This document shows positions 35,424-46,700 of a stretch of 64,000 nucleotides of DNA, in pieces (the first letter of the stretch is position 1; each line of letters opens with the position of its first letter). Below the pieces are notes generated by a model. That model made no database searches and was not told where the DNA came from. It was given only the letters and a program-made list of their open reading frames with translations. Position numbers and translations under genes: made by a program. Source of the DNA: Cheilinus undulatus (lineage: Eukaryota > Chordata > Actinopteri > Labriformes > Labridae); contig NC_054877.1 of the NCBI RefSeq assembly GCF_018320785.1, positions 35,486,151-35,550,150 on the forward strand, in the 5' to 3' direction.

Positions 35424-36365
35424 CAGTGCCTATAAAAAGTATTAACCTCCTTGGAGGTTTTAACCTTTTATTGATTTAATAAATCCATCATGGTCAGTAT
35501 AATATGGCTTTTATGACTAAAAAAACTATTTCTTGTTAAAGTGAAAACAGATTTCTACAAAGTAATGTCAGTTAAACAAAAACATGTAAGGTAAAATAAG
35601 TGGCTGCATAAATATTAAACCCCCTTCAAGTCAGTATCTAGTAGATGCACCTTTGGCTGCAATCACAGCACTGATTCTGTGTGGATACGTTTCATTTAGG
35701 CTTGCACATTGGATTGAGGTCTGGGCTTTGACTCGGCCCATCCAGGATACTCTCTTTGTTGTCTTCAAACAATTTCTGTGTAGCTTTCACTGTGTGCTTC
35801 GAGTCATTGTCCTGCTAGAAAATAAATCTTCTTCCAAGCAGTAGTTCTTTGGCACACTGAATAAGATGTTCTCCTGGAATTTCCCTATATTTTGCTGCAT
35901 TCATTTTACCCACTACCTTTACAAGCCTTCCAGGGACGGCTACCAAGAAGCATCCCCACAGCATGATGCTACCACCACCATGCTTCACAGTGAACCAAAG
36001 AACCTACTTCCACTTGGCCTTGGCGTCTCTCGCAATTTTGCAAACTTCAGTGGAGATCAAACATTTGTTTTCCTCAATAGTGCCTTTCTCTTTGCCACTC
36101 TCCCTTAAAGCTTTGACTGGTGAAAAACCCGGCAACAATTGTTGTTTGCATAATATCTCCTATCTCAGCTGCTGAAGCTTGTAACTCCTTCAGAGTAGTC
36201 GTAGGTGTTCTTGGTGGCCTCTCTCACTAGTCTTATTCCTGCGCAGTCACATGTGCCATATTTTTTCCATTTCTTGATGATGGATTTAATTGAACTCCGG
36301 GGGATGTTCAGTGCCTTGGAAAATGCTATGTATCCATCTCTACTTACACTTGCCATGAATCCAAA
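35424..36365 (-). mobile_element. Tc1-like transposon remnant, minus-strand transposase
   Basis: The left end CAGTGCCTATAAAAAGTATT is typical of a teleost Tc1 family. GCATCCCCACAGCATGATGC followed by a run encoding KHGG on the minus strand (35950-35990) is the [10 protein letters not shown] block. The minus frame 36356-36165 carries KALNIPRSSIKSIIKKWKK, the N-terminal helix-turn-helix. The 3'-terminal catalytic part is disrupted and the right terminus beyond about 36365 is unclear. Confidence 0.8.
36165..36356 (-). pseudogene. Tc1 transposase N-terminal fragment
   Basis: A 63-codon piece of the Tc1 DNA-binding domain (NIPRSSIKSIIKKWKKYGT) inside the remnant. It is not in frame with the catalytic block and not expected to make protein. 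Confidence 0.75.
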
Positions 36366-37096
36366 GGCTCTGCGTGCCTGCTATACATGGGCCGCCTCTC
36401 CACAAACCCTGCGTAGCTCTGTGTTGTGTTTCTTGGTGTTTTTGGGTGCAGAGTGTCTTGCAGAGAGAAGAGAGCCAGGCAGCAGGGGTCGTAGTATGTG
36501 ATGGAGACTCAGAATTTAATTGTTGCCAACTTTTGTTCATGCACGCACAACCTTCAACATCAGTAACAAAGACAAAACTTAGCGAAACATGGCACCCCCC
36601 AGAAAACTATTGTGAACTATGGTGTCCTGGAAAGGACAAACAACTCCAATTGCTAGGCTCAGCAGAATGACATGCAGTGCTACAGCACCACCTAGCGGTG
36701 TGTTTTAGTTACTGCCTTACATCAATAACATTTCCTCTGTATTGCTTGGAGTGTTGTTTTGTCTTCATGACGCAATGGTAGCCAGGAATACTGATTAACA
36801 GGTGACAGGACCTTCCAATCTCTTTACTATAATCACTTGATCCACACTTCACTAACTGTGAGACTACTAGCACCAACTGGCTGGACTTCTGTTGAATTAG
36901 GTCTGTTTCTTTAGAGGGGGTTAATGACAACTGCAAATAAGACTTGCTGTTTTGTTTTCAGGGAACTACAAAATTGCCACATACTGGCATTTCCTCAGAA
37001 CTTTAAGCCTATGTTGTGTTGCAGTGTAAGTTGGTGGTATTGAAGCTCAACAACTTTTAGGATGAAACCACATCCTTCATGCAGTCAGGTGGGGCT
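36366..37096. other. Upstream region of angptl3
   Basis: No gene. 36370-36700 is a less AT-rich segment of unknown origin that may interrupt the neighbouring Tc1 copy. The rest is unique DNA leading into the angptl3 promoter. Confidence 0.35.
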
Positions 37097-37109
37097 GTTA
37101 ATCATTGAT
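37097..37109 (+). promoter_or_regulatory. HNF1-like site of angptl3
   Basis: GTTAATCATTGAT agrees with the HNF1 palindrome GTTAATNATTAAC at 11 of 13 positions. It lies 17 bp before the TATA box. Mammalian ANGPTL3 is a liver gene controlled by HNF1-alpha, so the placement makes sense; binding itself is inferred. Confidence 0.65.
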
Positions 37110-37125
37110 CTGACTCCAGGCAGTC

Positions 37126-37131
37126 TATAAA
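37126..37131 (+). promoter_or_regulatory. TATA box of angptl3
   Basis: TATAAA (context AGTCTATAAAGTTC) is 108 bp before the start codon. Transcription would begin near 37155-37160, giving a 5' UTR of about 75-80 bases without an intron. Confidence 0.7.
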
Positions 37132-37233
37132 GTTCATGATCCTCACTGAGCCCCTCTGTGTCCAGTCACAGAGGAGAGCGACGGCTGCCCTGACATCACC
37201 ATCTCACAGCAGGGGAAGCAGCACCACACCAAC

Positions 37234-37725
37234 ATGAAATTAACACTTGTTACCGTGCTGTCCGTCTTCACTGCTTGCATCCCTGCTCTCTGTGGGTACC
37301 CCCAGCAGCCCGAGCCCCCCACAGAATCACGCTCCCGCTTTGCCCCTCTGGATGACGTTCGCCTCCTCGCCAATGGCCTCCTGCAGCTGGGCCAGAGCAT
37401 GAGGGAGTTTGTGCAGAAGACGAAGGGTCAGATCAACGACATCATCCAGAAGCTCAACATCTTCGACCGCTCTTTCTACCAGCTGTCGGTGCTCGCCAGT
37501 GAGATCAAAGAGGAGGAGGAGGAGCTGAAGAAGACCACCGTGGTGCTGAAGGCCAACAATGAGGAGATTAAAGGTTTGTCTGTAGAGATCAGCACCAAAG
37601 TGGACAGCATCCTGCAGGAGAAGAGCAGCCTGCAGAGTAAAGTGGAAGGACTGGAGGAGAAGCTGAGTAGTCTGGCCAACAGTCTGATGACCAGCGAGCA
37701 GGTGGCAGAGGTCAACAACCTCAGG
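37234..37725 (+). CDS. angptl3: angptl3 exon 1 (signal peptide, lipase-inhibiting segment, coiled coil)
   Basis: 164 codons, phase 0. Donor AGG followed by GTGAGT at 37726. The open frame runs 42 codons into the intron, which is not coding. Confidence 0.93.
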
Positions 37726-40700
37726 GTGAGTCACCCAATAGTACAAAGAGTTTTCTCTAGCAGTGGGAGCTGGGGATTAGATATAAAACTTGTTTATCAG
37801 GATGAGTCACAGATTCTGAGAACAGTGGGGGAAAAAAAGTCCAGGAATTAAGCTCAAAGCTCTGCTTTGCTTTTCTCTCAGCTAATACAAAACTTACTGA
37901 TAAGGATCATCTCATTAGAAATAAGAAAATTGTGGTCCTCAGCTAACTGACACAGAGCCATGTGGATACCAGATGAATTATGATATAAAAGTTAGTTTGA
38001 CTGTGTGAACATCCTTTTTTAATCATTGTAGCTATCTCAGGTTAGTGTCCTTTAAGCCGAGTGTACATTGTGCAATTTCAAGCCAACCATACAACAGTCA
38101 TGGTAGAATGTCATCTCATACTGTACGACTGAATCGTTTTCAATGCACGACCATCGTGCACGACCTGAGTGCTCACATTGTGCAACTGAAGTCGCAACAG
38201 ACTGTGACAGAAACCTGCAGTTTCCTTTTTAAAAAGTCTCAGTGTCTGAGGGTGAAGTGTTTCCAGTCATATTCTCTCTCTCTCCCCTCTCTATCTCTCC
38301 CTCTTTCTCTTTCTCTCTCTCTCTCTCTCCCTGTCTCACACACACGCACACACACAATACCACCTCTGTGTCAGCTGCTAGTCCACGGGTAGGAATATTT
38401 CCTGCTCGTTTATATCCTTTATCATAACGGGGGTGCGTCAGAAAGTGATTTCAGCCGTTGTCATGGTAATTTAGGACGTTGTCTGACTGTTTACAAAGGA
38501 AAACAATCCCCCAAAGTTGTTTATTCTGCTCGTGTTTCTGCTCTCACTGTGAAGTGTCTGGAGTTGTACAACCAAAATATCCAACATGCCAGAAATCCTC
38601 CCGACCAGTCGGGAGCAGGTCATAAGGTCGTAGCCGGGTCGTGGTCGGCCGTCGTATCCCCTGTGCACAGCAGGACAAATGTCACCAATCCGACTAAAAG
38701 TTGGCCAAGCTATCTAGCCAACTATTTATATCATGAAACATTTGATTGGCACCAAAATGGCCTATGAAAATGGCAAAAAAGGTACAATACTGTAGACATA
38801 TTTCTTTACAAGGAGGAAAGGAACTACGTGTCCCACAGTCCATTGTGATTTATGTTATTCTTTGCTAACAACAGCTTTCAAGCTTTCAAACTATTTATTG
38901 ACTTCTTTTCTACACTTATCTTTATTGTAGTATGTACACTGTAGATGATAAAGTTGTAATATGTCGTAGTTGAAGCATTGGTATTAAATTAATGGGAGGC
39001 TGACACGTAAAAAAAAGTTGGAACAGTTCAGATTGCAAACATCTGGTGAAGTATGAGGCATTCAGAAACACTGGTTAATGAGAGCAGCAGCCTCAACCAA
39101 GAAAAATGAACAAGGATTAGGAGTTAAAGAATACAATGATGCAAGAAATTAATGCTTAAATAATGACATACAAAACAGTGCCTTTTAATTAATTAAGTAT
39201 GATAAACGCTGGCCATTTAACATGAATCATATTAGAATAACAAAACAACAAATAAGGAGTTTTTAAATTGCAAATATTCAGAAAGTAAGAGAAAAACGCT
39301 TCAATTATGTTGAAAAAGCTCAGAAGAAAATATTGATTACGCAACTTTCAACTAACCATGACATTTTATCTCTCTCTGCGTCATGCTAACCTGATCTTTT
39401 CTGCACAAGAAGAAATAAGAGCTGAGGAAAAAAAATGCAAACTTGAAAGATGACTATTTCTTTATTACTGGCATTGTACATGTACTCTGTGTTTGTCAAA
39501 AATAAATACAGAAAAGCTTTTAATCAGGTCTCTGGATTTGTTCTTAATGTTGCTGTTTACTTAGACGTAGCATGCATTCTTATGCTTGTTTTGATTTTTT
39601 TTTGTTTCTCCCCTTGATGACTGATTGCATTAATGGTGCATCGCAAACAGTAGTGTGTGGTGGGGTTTCAGTCAGGACTAGAAGTAACATCTCACACACA
39701 CCTCGGTGCTAGCCCTGCTGCCCCTGACTGCACCCCTCTGATTACAAATAACAATCAATACAACTTTTCTCACATTCTAGTAATTTCTGTATTTTATGCC
39801 AACAGGAGGTGATCCGGAGCCAGGAGCAGAGCATCACAAAGCTGCTGGAGGCTGTAAGGGAGCAAAGTGAGCAGCTGAGCAACCAGAGGTCAAAGATCAA
39901 GATCCTGGAGGAAAAGGTGAATGCTAGGGACTGTAAGAACAAGATTAGGTTACAACCTAGTATATGGCTGACTGCAGTTATCTGGGATGCATTTGAAATG
40001 CGACACTGAATTGTGTGCTCTGGTAGAGTGATGAGTGTTTAGGGTGTGTAATTGTGCTGCCCCTAATGTGTGGGTTGAGAAATGAAGGACCATTAAAGTC
40101 TAAAACAGAAAGCCCTGTCAGCAGGAAACAGTGCACATGACACGCCAGATTGACTAAATATATTTCACAATCATCTGGGAATGCACCCTTAGAACACGTG
40201 TGGGAAGGGCAGGACTTTTCAGAAAATCTTAAGAGATGATTGGAGGAACGTTCTATCTGTCACATTCATGACAGGCTATCGGAACGGCAAATGACGTAGT
40301 GTGCATGCTCAGGCCACCATTGGCTTAAAGGTGCAGTGTGTAATATTTAGCCTAGTAGCATTTAGCTGAACAAACTTGGTAAAATAAAGCAAAACATTTT
40401 TAAGACGGTCTATCTAAATAAGTGTTTAGTCATCTAAATTCAAAAATAGCTATTTTGAAAAAAACAGCTCAGAATAAACCTTTGATTGATACATAGGGAG
40501 GGCCATCTTGGATTTTTACATGTTTCCATGGTAACATAGAGAAAAAAAGGAAAACAGGATAAATAAAGTTATTGTATTGTATTGTATGGTATTGTATTGA
40601 CATTACAGATACAAATTAAATTCAACTGGTTGCCACAGTTTCCAGCAGAGAAATGCAATCTAGAACCCACTTCTACATGTTGATATTCAGTTTTACACAC

Positions 40701-43700
40701 TGCACCTTTAATGGCGGATCTTCATGTAAAATCAATGCCAAAGCCGCTTGTGAGACGTGCAAAAACAATTTCTGTGCCAAGACAAGCTTTGCGATAAAAC
40801 TGCAGCTTTCCTACAGCCACATCCGAGCTAACAGCTATCGCAGCAGCAGCCCCTGGGTACTCCGGACAACTCCACCGTAATGATCAGAAACCCATGCCGA
40901 AACAGAGCGGGAGAGCGAAAACATCCTCAGTTTACACAGTTTATTTGCTGTTATTTGTTGGTTGTAGTTGGCATTGCTGCTAAACATGTTTGAATATGTT
41001 TCTCTTTCACCACAAATATGCACCAGCGTGCAGAGATGCTGAGCCATTATGCAGTTTTTTGGGGAAAAACACTTCTTTCCATTCAAATTTACCTTATTGT
41101 ATTAAGTAGTAATGACTAAGACAGTCTCTCTCGCAATTTTTGTAACATGCGCATGATACATTTCAGATGAAAATATTGCAGAGGGTGGGAGTTTCACAGA
41201 CACTGCAGAAACGACTGCAGTGGGCCCAGAAATACATGAAGAATCATTTTCAAACACACTTGTTTACTGATGAGTGGTGTGCAACCCTTTATGGTCCAGA
41301 TGGAGGAGGAGTGGGTGGACTTGGTGGGTGGCCACCAAGTCCCAACAAGTCTGCAACATCAGCAAGGAGGGGGCGGAGTCATGTTTTGGGCTGGAATCAT
41401 TAGGAGAGAGCTGGCAGGCCCCTTTTGGGTCCCTGAAGGTGTGAAAATGACCTCGGCAATACATATAGAGTTTCTGACTGACCATTTTCTTCCATGGTAC
41501 AAAATATTAAAGTAAGGAAATTCATTCATACTTTTTTACTTTTTTATCAATAAAGAAGAAAATCCAAACAAGTAACTCTCAGAGAAGTCTGGTTTTTATG
41601 AATGTTAACTTCTGTCCCTTGCCTCACCTCAGTCATTTTCACACTTTCCCTTTATTGTTCAGCTCTAGCCTGATGCTGAATACAAATTTTTTTTTCCAGA
41701 CTTTCCTTCCATTATTTTGGTTTCTCTTTGAGTTGCAAGCATTCAAAGTGCCTTGACAAGGAAAACTTTTAAAAAGCATGTTTTTGTATTATATAAAACT
41801 GACTTTAGATCTTTGCAGGTGGCTGACATAATGATAAGGATGTCTTTATTATATTTCCGCCTCACTGATCCATTATATTTGCATTTCCTTGGCAGCTGAA
41901 ATCTTATATTGTCAGACGTTGGCAGAATAACAAACTGAAATTTAGATTTACTTTTTTAAGCTGCAGTATTTCTCCTGAGTCAGTCTGTGGGATTATATCT
42001 GCAGACTAAAGTGTTTTATTTTCTCCAGCTTACAGCAAATACTCTGGCTCAAGAGACCATTGAGAGGGCGCCTGTAATGTACAACAGTGAGGCACCGACA
42101 CTTACACCTTATCTGACCTTGGGCTTACCCAGCAACACCGTAATCATGAGTAAGATTTCTTATAAAGGACATGGAGTTGTTGAGAGTGATGTTTTTGAAT
42201 TTCAATTTTTTGCACCAGTACATCCATGAGCACCAAGGTTAAAAATACAATCTCACCTTTTAGGAGTGCCCTCAGACAATTTGCTGTGGTTTTCTGCTTG
42301 ATGTTCACATGGCTTCATGCAGTTATGCTGTTATAAATATTTTTTTTAACAGATCTGCCATCAGACTGCAGTGAGATGTTCAGCAGGGGGGAACGGGCCA
42401 GTGGAGTTTACGCCATCAAACCAAATGGTTTAGAGCCTTTCATGGCCTTTTGTGACATGAGCAGAGGTACTGAACAGTTAGACATTAATATCACTTTACC
42501 ACAACATAGGACTAGAATGTAATCATGAAAATTAGAAGCATGATGGTACTGAAAAATAAAGTCTCTCCTTCTGTTAAGTTTCAATCATTTGGGGCAGCAG
42601 TGACAGCTATTTGGTTCTTATTAGTGCTAATATATTACAAATGGTATTATAGCTAATGCAAGTGACGTGAATGTACAGATGGTAATGCTGGATTATAAGC
42701 CTATAGCAAACTCTGCGGCTGACAGTGAACATGAATTAAATATGTAGAAAAACTGAATTAAAGAGATACTGTATTATTGCAGGCCTGAAAGGCTTGGTAA
42801 ATGGGCCCACAGATGTTGATGAATAATAACAGCACATGCAAATTGGATCTGTGGCATCAATGCTAGTCCTCTTGTCAAAGTTCGCCCCATGTACCTGGCT
42901 CCAATATTTAATAATATAATAATATATTGTAGTTATATATATATGTATAATACACAGTTTAATAGCTATAATAGGCTTTGGTGTAAAATGAAGGGTAATT
43001 GGGATTGACCTCCAGGGGCCCCTCCATGACTCTGGGCCCCAGAAAGCTTTACCTTTTTTCCCCCTTATGCATAGCGTTGTACTATTGTAAACAACACAAA
43101 GCATTCAAAACTATTTAAAATATTAAGGTTTATGATTAAATTATGCACATCTACTTTCATTTTTTTTCCATTCAGGCTTCGGAGAAACGGTCATCCAGAG
43201 ACGGAGGGACGGCTCAGTTAGTTTTGATCAAGTCTGGGAGAAATATGAAGACGGGTTTGGAGATTTTCAATGTAAGCAACACTTGACAGATTACATGAAT
43301 TTTCTAAGACCTTTAATGGAGCAGCAACACTGAAGAAGTCAAAACAGTTGCATCAGCTAAAAGACTGAACTGACCATAGACCTGGGCAATAATCAGTTTA
43401 ATCAATAAATCATATTCATGAAAAATGTACCTGGTTAAAAGTGAAAATCTGGGGAGTGGGTGGCCTGGTGGTTGGGGGCGCTCCCCGAGTGCGCGGGCAG
43501 CCCAGGTTCGGGTCCGGCCTGGGGCCCTTTGCCGCGTGTCTCTCCCCCGCTCTTGACCCTGTTTCCGGCTCTGTCCACTGTCCTCCCCTATCTAATAAAG
43601 GCACAAAAATGCCCAAAAATAAACCTTAAAAAAAAAAAAAAAAGTGAAAATCTAGATTTAGACTTCCATCGCTGCTCCACTTGGGTTGTGCCCAGTTTAG

Positions 43701-46700
43701 TACAGGACAGACTTGAAAATGCTGCAATAAATTTGTACACAGAGCCAGAGAAAGTCATTATGAACCAACATCGATGCAAATAAAACCCACTTAACAAAAT
43801 AAATATTTTTACCTGTAACAAAGAGGGTTATGTAGGCCACTGGATCATTTGTTGAAAGTTTATGTTGTTTTTGCATGGAGAAAGAGTTTATATAAATAAT
43901 GAAGCTGCTGATGTTCCTAAACGCTTCCACTTTGTAATGAAATCACTTACAGTTGACTGCTAAATATTCAGCAGGGATGAAATTTCACAGATCGTGTTAT
44001 TGCACAGGTGATGATTTACTACAATGCTTGAAATCACTGAGCTCGTCAGTAAAAACAATTTTGTATCAGAAATATTTGCATGGGGGCGCAGGCGGCCTAG
44101 TGGTACTCCACATGTACGCGGTCGGCCTGGGTTCGAATCCGGTTTGTGGAAATTGCCCACATCTCTCCCCAGTGCTCTCACCCCTGTTTCCAATTCTATC
44201 TGCTGTCCTCTGCTATCGATACAGGCAAAGAAAGCCCAAAAATAAATCTTTTAAAAAAGGAATGTTTGCATGGCTAAGAGCATGACTTTATACACCTATG
44301 GCAGCAGGTCTGATTGAAACACCTGAATTTAAATAACAGTGGTGGCCAAAAACTTTCGTACATATAGCGTAGAATAAGCTCATCTAGTTTAACCTGTCTT
44401 TCTCCCTCTGAATAACATACTTCAAGCCAAAATTAAATTAAAAATATCTTTATTAACTTTAATCATTTGCCCAGGATTCAATCTATATCCTCCTAAGATC
44501 CTGCATGCACATATGAGGACTTTACAATTTCACCTTCCTAAAACATGACAATAATTTCAGCTATTAGAATTTTTGATATAATTTTCCACAGTGCCCACTG
44601 AAGTTTAAGAAATTTGCTTGAAGTGTTGTCTTGAAATGGCTATTTTGGGGAATTTGCTTGTTTTCAAGGAATTTTTGGGATGTGTTTTTATATTTTGGAG
44701 AGTTTGATTGGAAGTGTTGGTGAAAGTTTGCTTTGAAATTTAATGCCATTTTCATGGAAATCTTTAAAATTTGTTTGGGTGTTTTGGCGAACTTGCTTTG
44801 AAATTTTTCAATATTTTAATGAAAATTTGGCAAATTTATTTCAAATCATTTGGAATGGGGGGGCATCCTTTGAAATTTTCAAGAATTTTAAGTGAAATGA
44901 AAGAGAATTTGTTTGGAGGGATTTGATGAGATTTTTTAAAGAGGAATTTTGTGGAAATGTAAGAAATATATATCGTTGGGATTTTGATTGGGATTTTTAT
45001 TTATTCATTTAGAAAGGGGGGGGGGGGGTTTGAAGTTTTCAAGACTTTCAGAGAATTTAATTGTAATGTTTGGGGGAATTTGGTATTGGTAAAGGTATTT
45101 TTATGAAAATTTTGGCTTTTTTTGTCTACATTTTTGACAATTAAGGGTAGAATTTGGGGGGTGGGATGTAATTTAAAATTGAAATTGAAATTTCCAGGAA
45201 TTTGTTTGGATGTTTTTAGAGAATTTTGCCTAATTTTTAAAGAATTTTGGGAACCTGGTGAAGTTTTTTAGTGGAATTTGAAAAAAAAGAAAATTTGAAG
45301 GAATTTACATGGATTTTTTTGAGAAATTTAATTAGAATGTTTCTGCTTTATTGTCAAGTTTCACAGCTCAGGTCACAGGAGGATATGTGGTATTCAAACT
45401 GAATGCTGATTATTCTATATGAGCTGAAAAAGCAAACAAAACTATTACAAAGAAGACTGATTATTTCTCTACTTTTCCACAGCAACAATTCAGAGGTTTA
45501 AAATATCTATATTGATAGTTTTAAATCTCTGCTAATCTTTTTGTCCTACATACAGGTTTCTGTCCAACACTTGTCACTAATTTTGAACTCTTTATGTCGT
45601 CTGTCTTTAGCCGAGTTCTGGCTGGGTCTGAGGAAAATTTACTCTCTTACTGCTCAAGGAAACTCCGTCCTTCACATCCAGCTGGAGGACTGGAAACAGG
45701 ACAAGCGCTTCATCGAATACAGATTTCACCTTGATGGACCAGAGGCCAACTACAGCATTCACCTCACACATCTGTCTGGTGATCTTCCTGACCCCATGAG
45801 CAACCACAGTGGCATCATGTTCTCCACCAAGGACAGAGATAACGACAGACACCGAGACTCCAGCTGTGCCCAAAACCTCTCAGGTAATTCAGTGATGGGG
45901 ATTTATGAATACCCCATCTTGTTTCACTTGCACACTGTAGCGGAGCCAAGGTGGTGTGGTTGCTGGAGCATTCAGGGGCCTGTATTTACTTTATATTTTG
46001 CAAAAAAAATAATTAAGCTTACTAGAACTGGTTAATCACATGTTTTAAATGTTACTATGGAATACAAACCCCTGCAGTAGCTCACATTAGCCTGGGGCAC
46101 ACAACTCAATACAAAAGTAGCTCACATTTAGCTCACAGTTAAAGCAATACTTTCATATTTGGTTGTTTTGAAGTTGGCTTGTATAAGGTACTTGAAAACA
46201 GTTGTGGAGTTAGTCTCCAGGTAGCTGTAGCAGCCAGGTAGCAGACTGCACACAAACGGTCGCTTGTAGCCTTCATCAGGGTAATCAAGAAAGACACTGC
46301 AAACACCATTTAAATAGGGTGGTATAAAAGCATATAAAAGTAACCAATCAGAAAGATCCACGTACACCAGAAACAACATCAATGGGTACGTTAAACGGTC
46401 ATTTAGCCTCTTTGTCAGTAGCTTAAAGCTACAGGAGCATTCGACTTTCGTTCAACCAAGACTTTATCCATCTTCCATGCACCTTAGAAGTTGGTGAAGT
46501 GCCAGAAATACCCACTTCAGCCACAGTCATCACAAAAATAGTTTAATTTTAGCTCTAAAGGTTACATAAACTTACATAAAAGATGCATGGTAATCTTTGA
46601 TGCTGACACTGTCCACTCTCATTTCAACAAAACCCATTTGTTTTCCTTAAATAGTGCACTTTTAGAAACTCAAAGTCCAGAAAATGTTAGAAGAGATCCC

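Larger units (their letters stand above)
40140..40890 (+). repeat. CCAATCAGAGCAA-type dispersed repeat, copy iii, split by a MITE
   Basis: The left part (40140-40324) has GATTGGAGGAACGTTCTATC, GTCACATTCATGACAGG and TGACGTAG. The right part (40712-40890) has GCGATAAAACTGCAGCTTT and GACAACTCCACCG, in the same order as copy i. Between them sits the TTAA-flanked MITE. Located in angptl3 intron 2. Confidence 0.65.

Noticed and set aside
37327..37746. 139-codon minus-strand open frame over angptl3 exon 1
   Set aside because: Antisense shadow of the coiled-coil codons; the plus strand has clear homology and splice sites.
43451..44260. tRNA gene suggested by A and B boxes
   Set aside because: Poly-A or A-rich tails and flanking target duplications show SINEs; no tRNA cloverleaf is complete.
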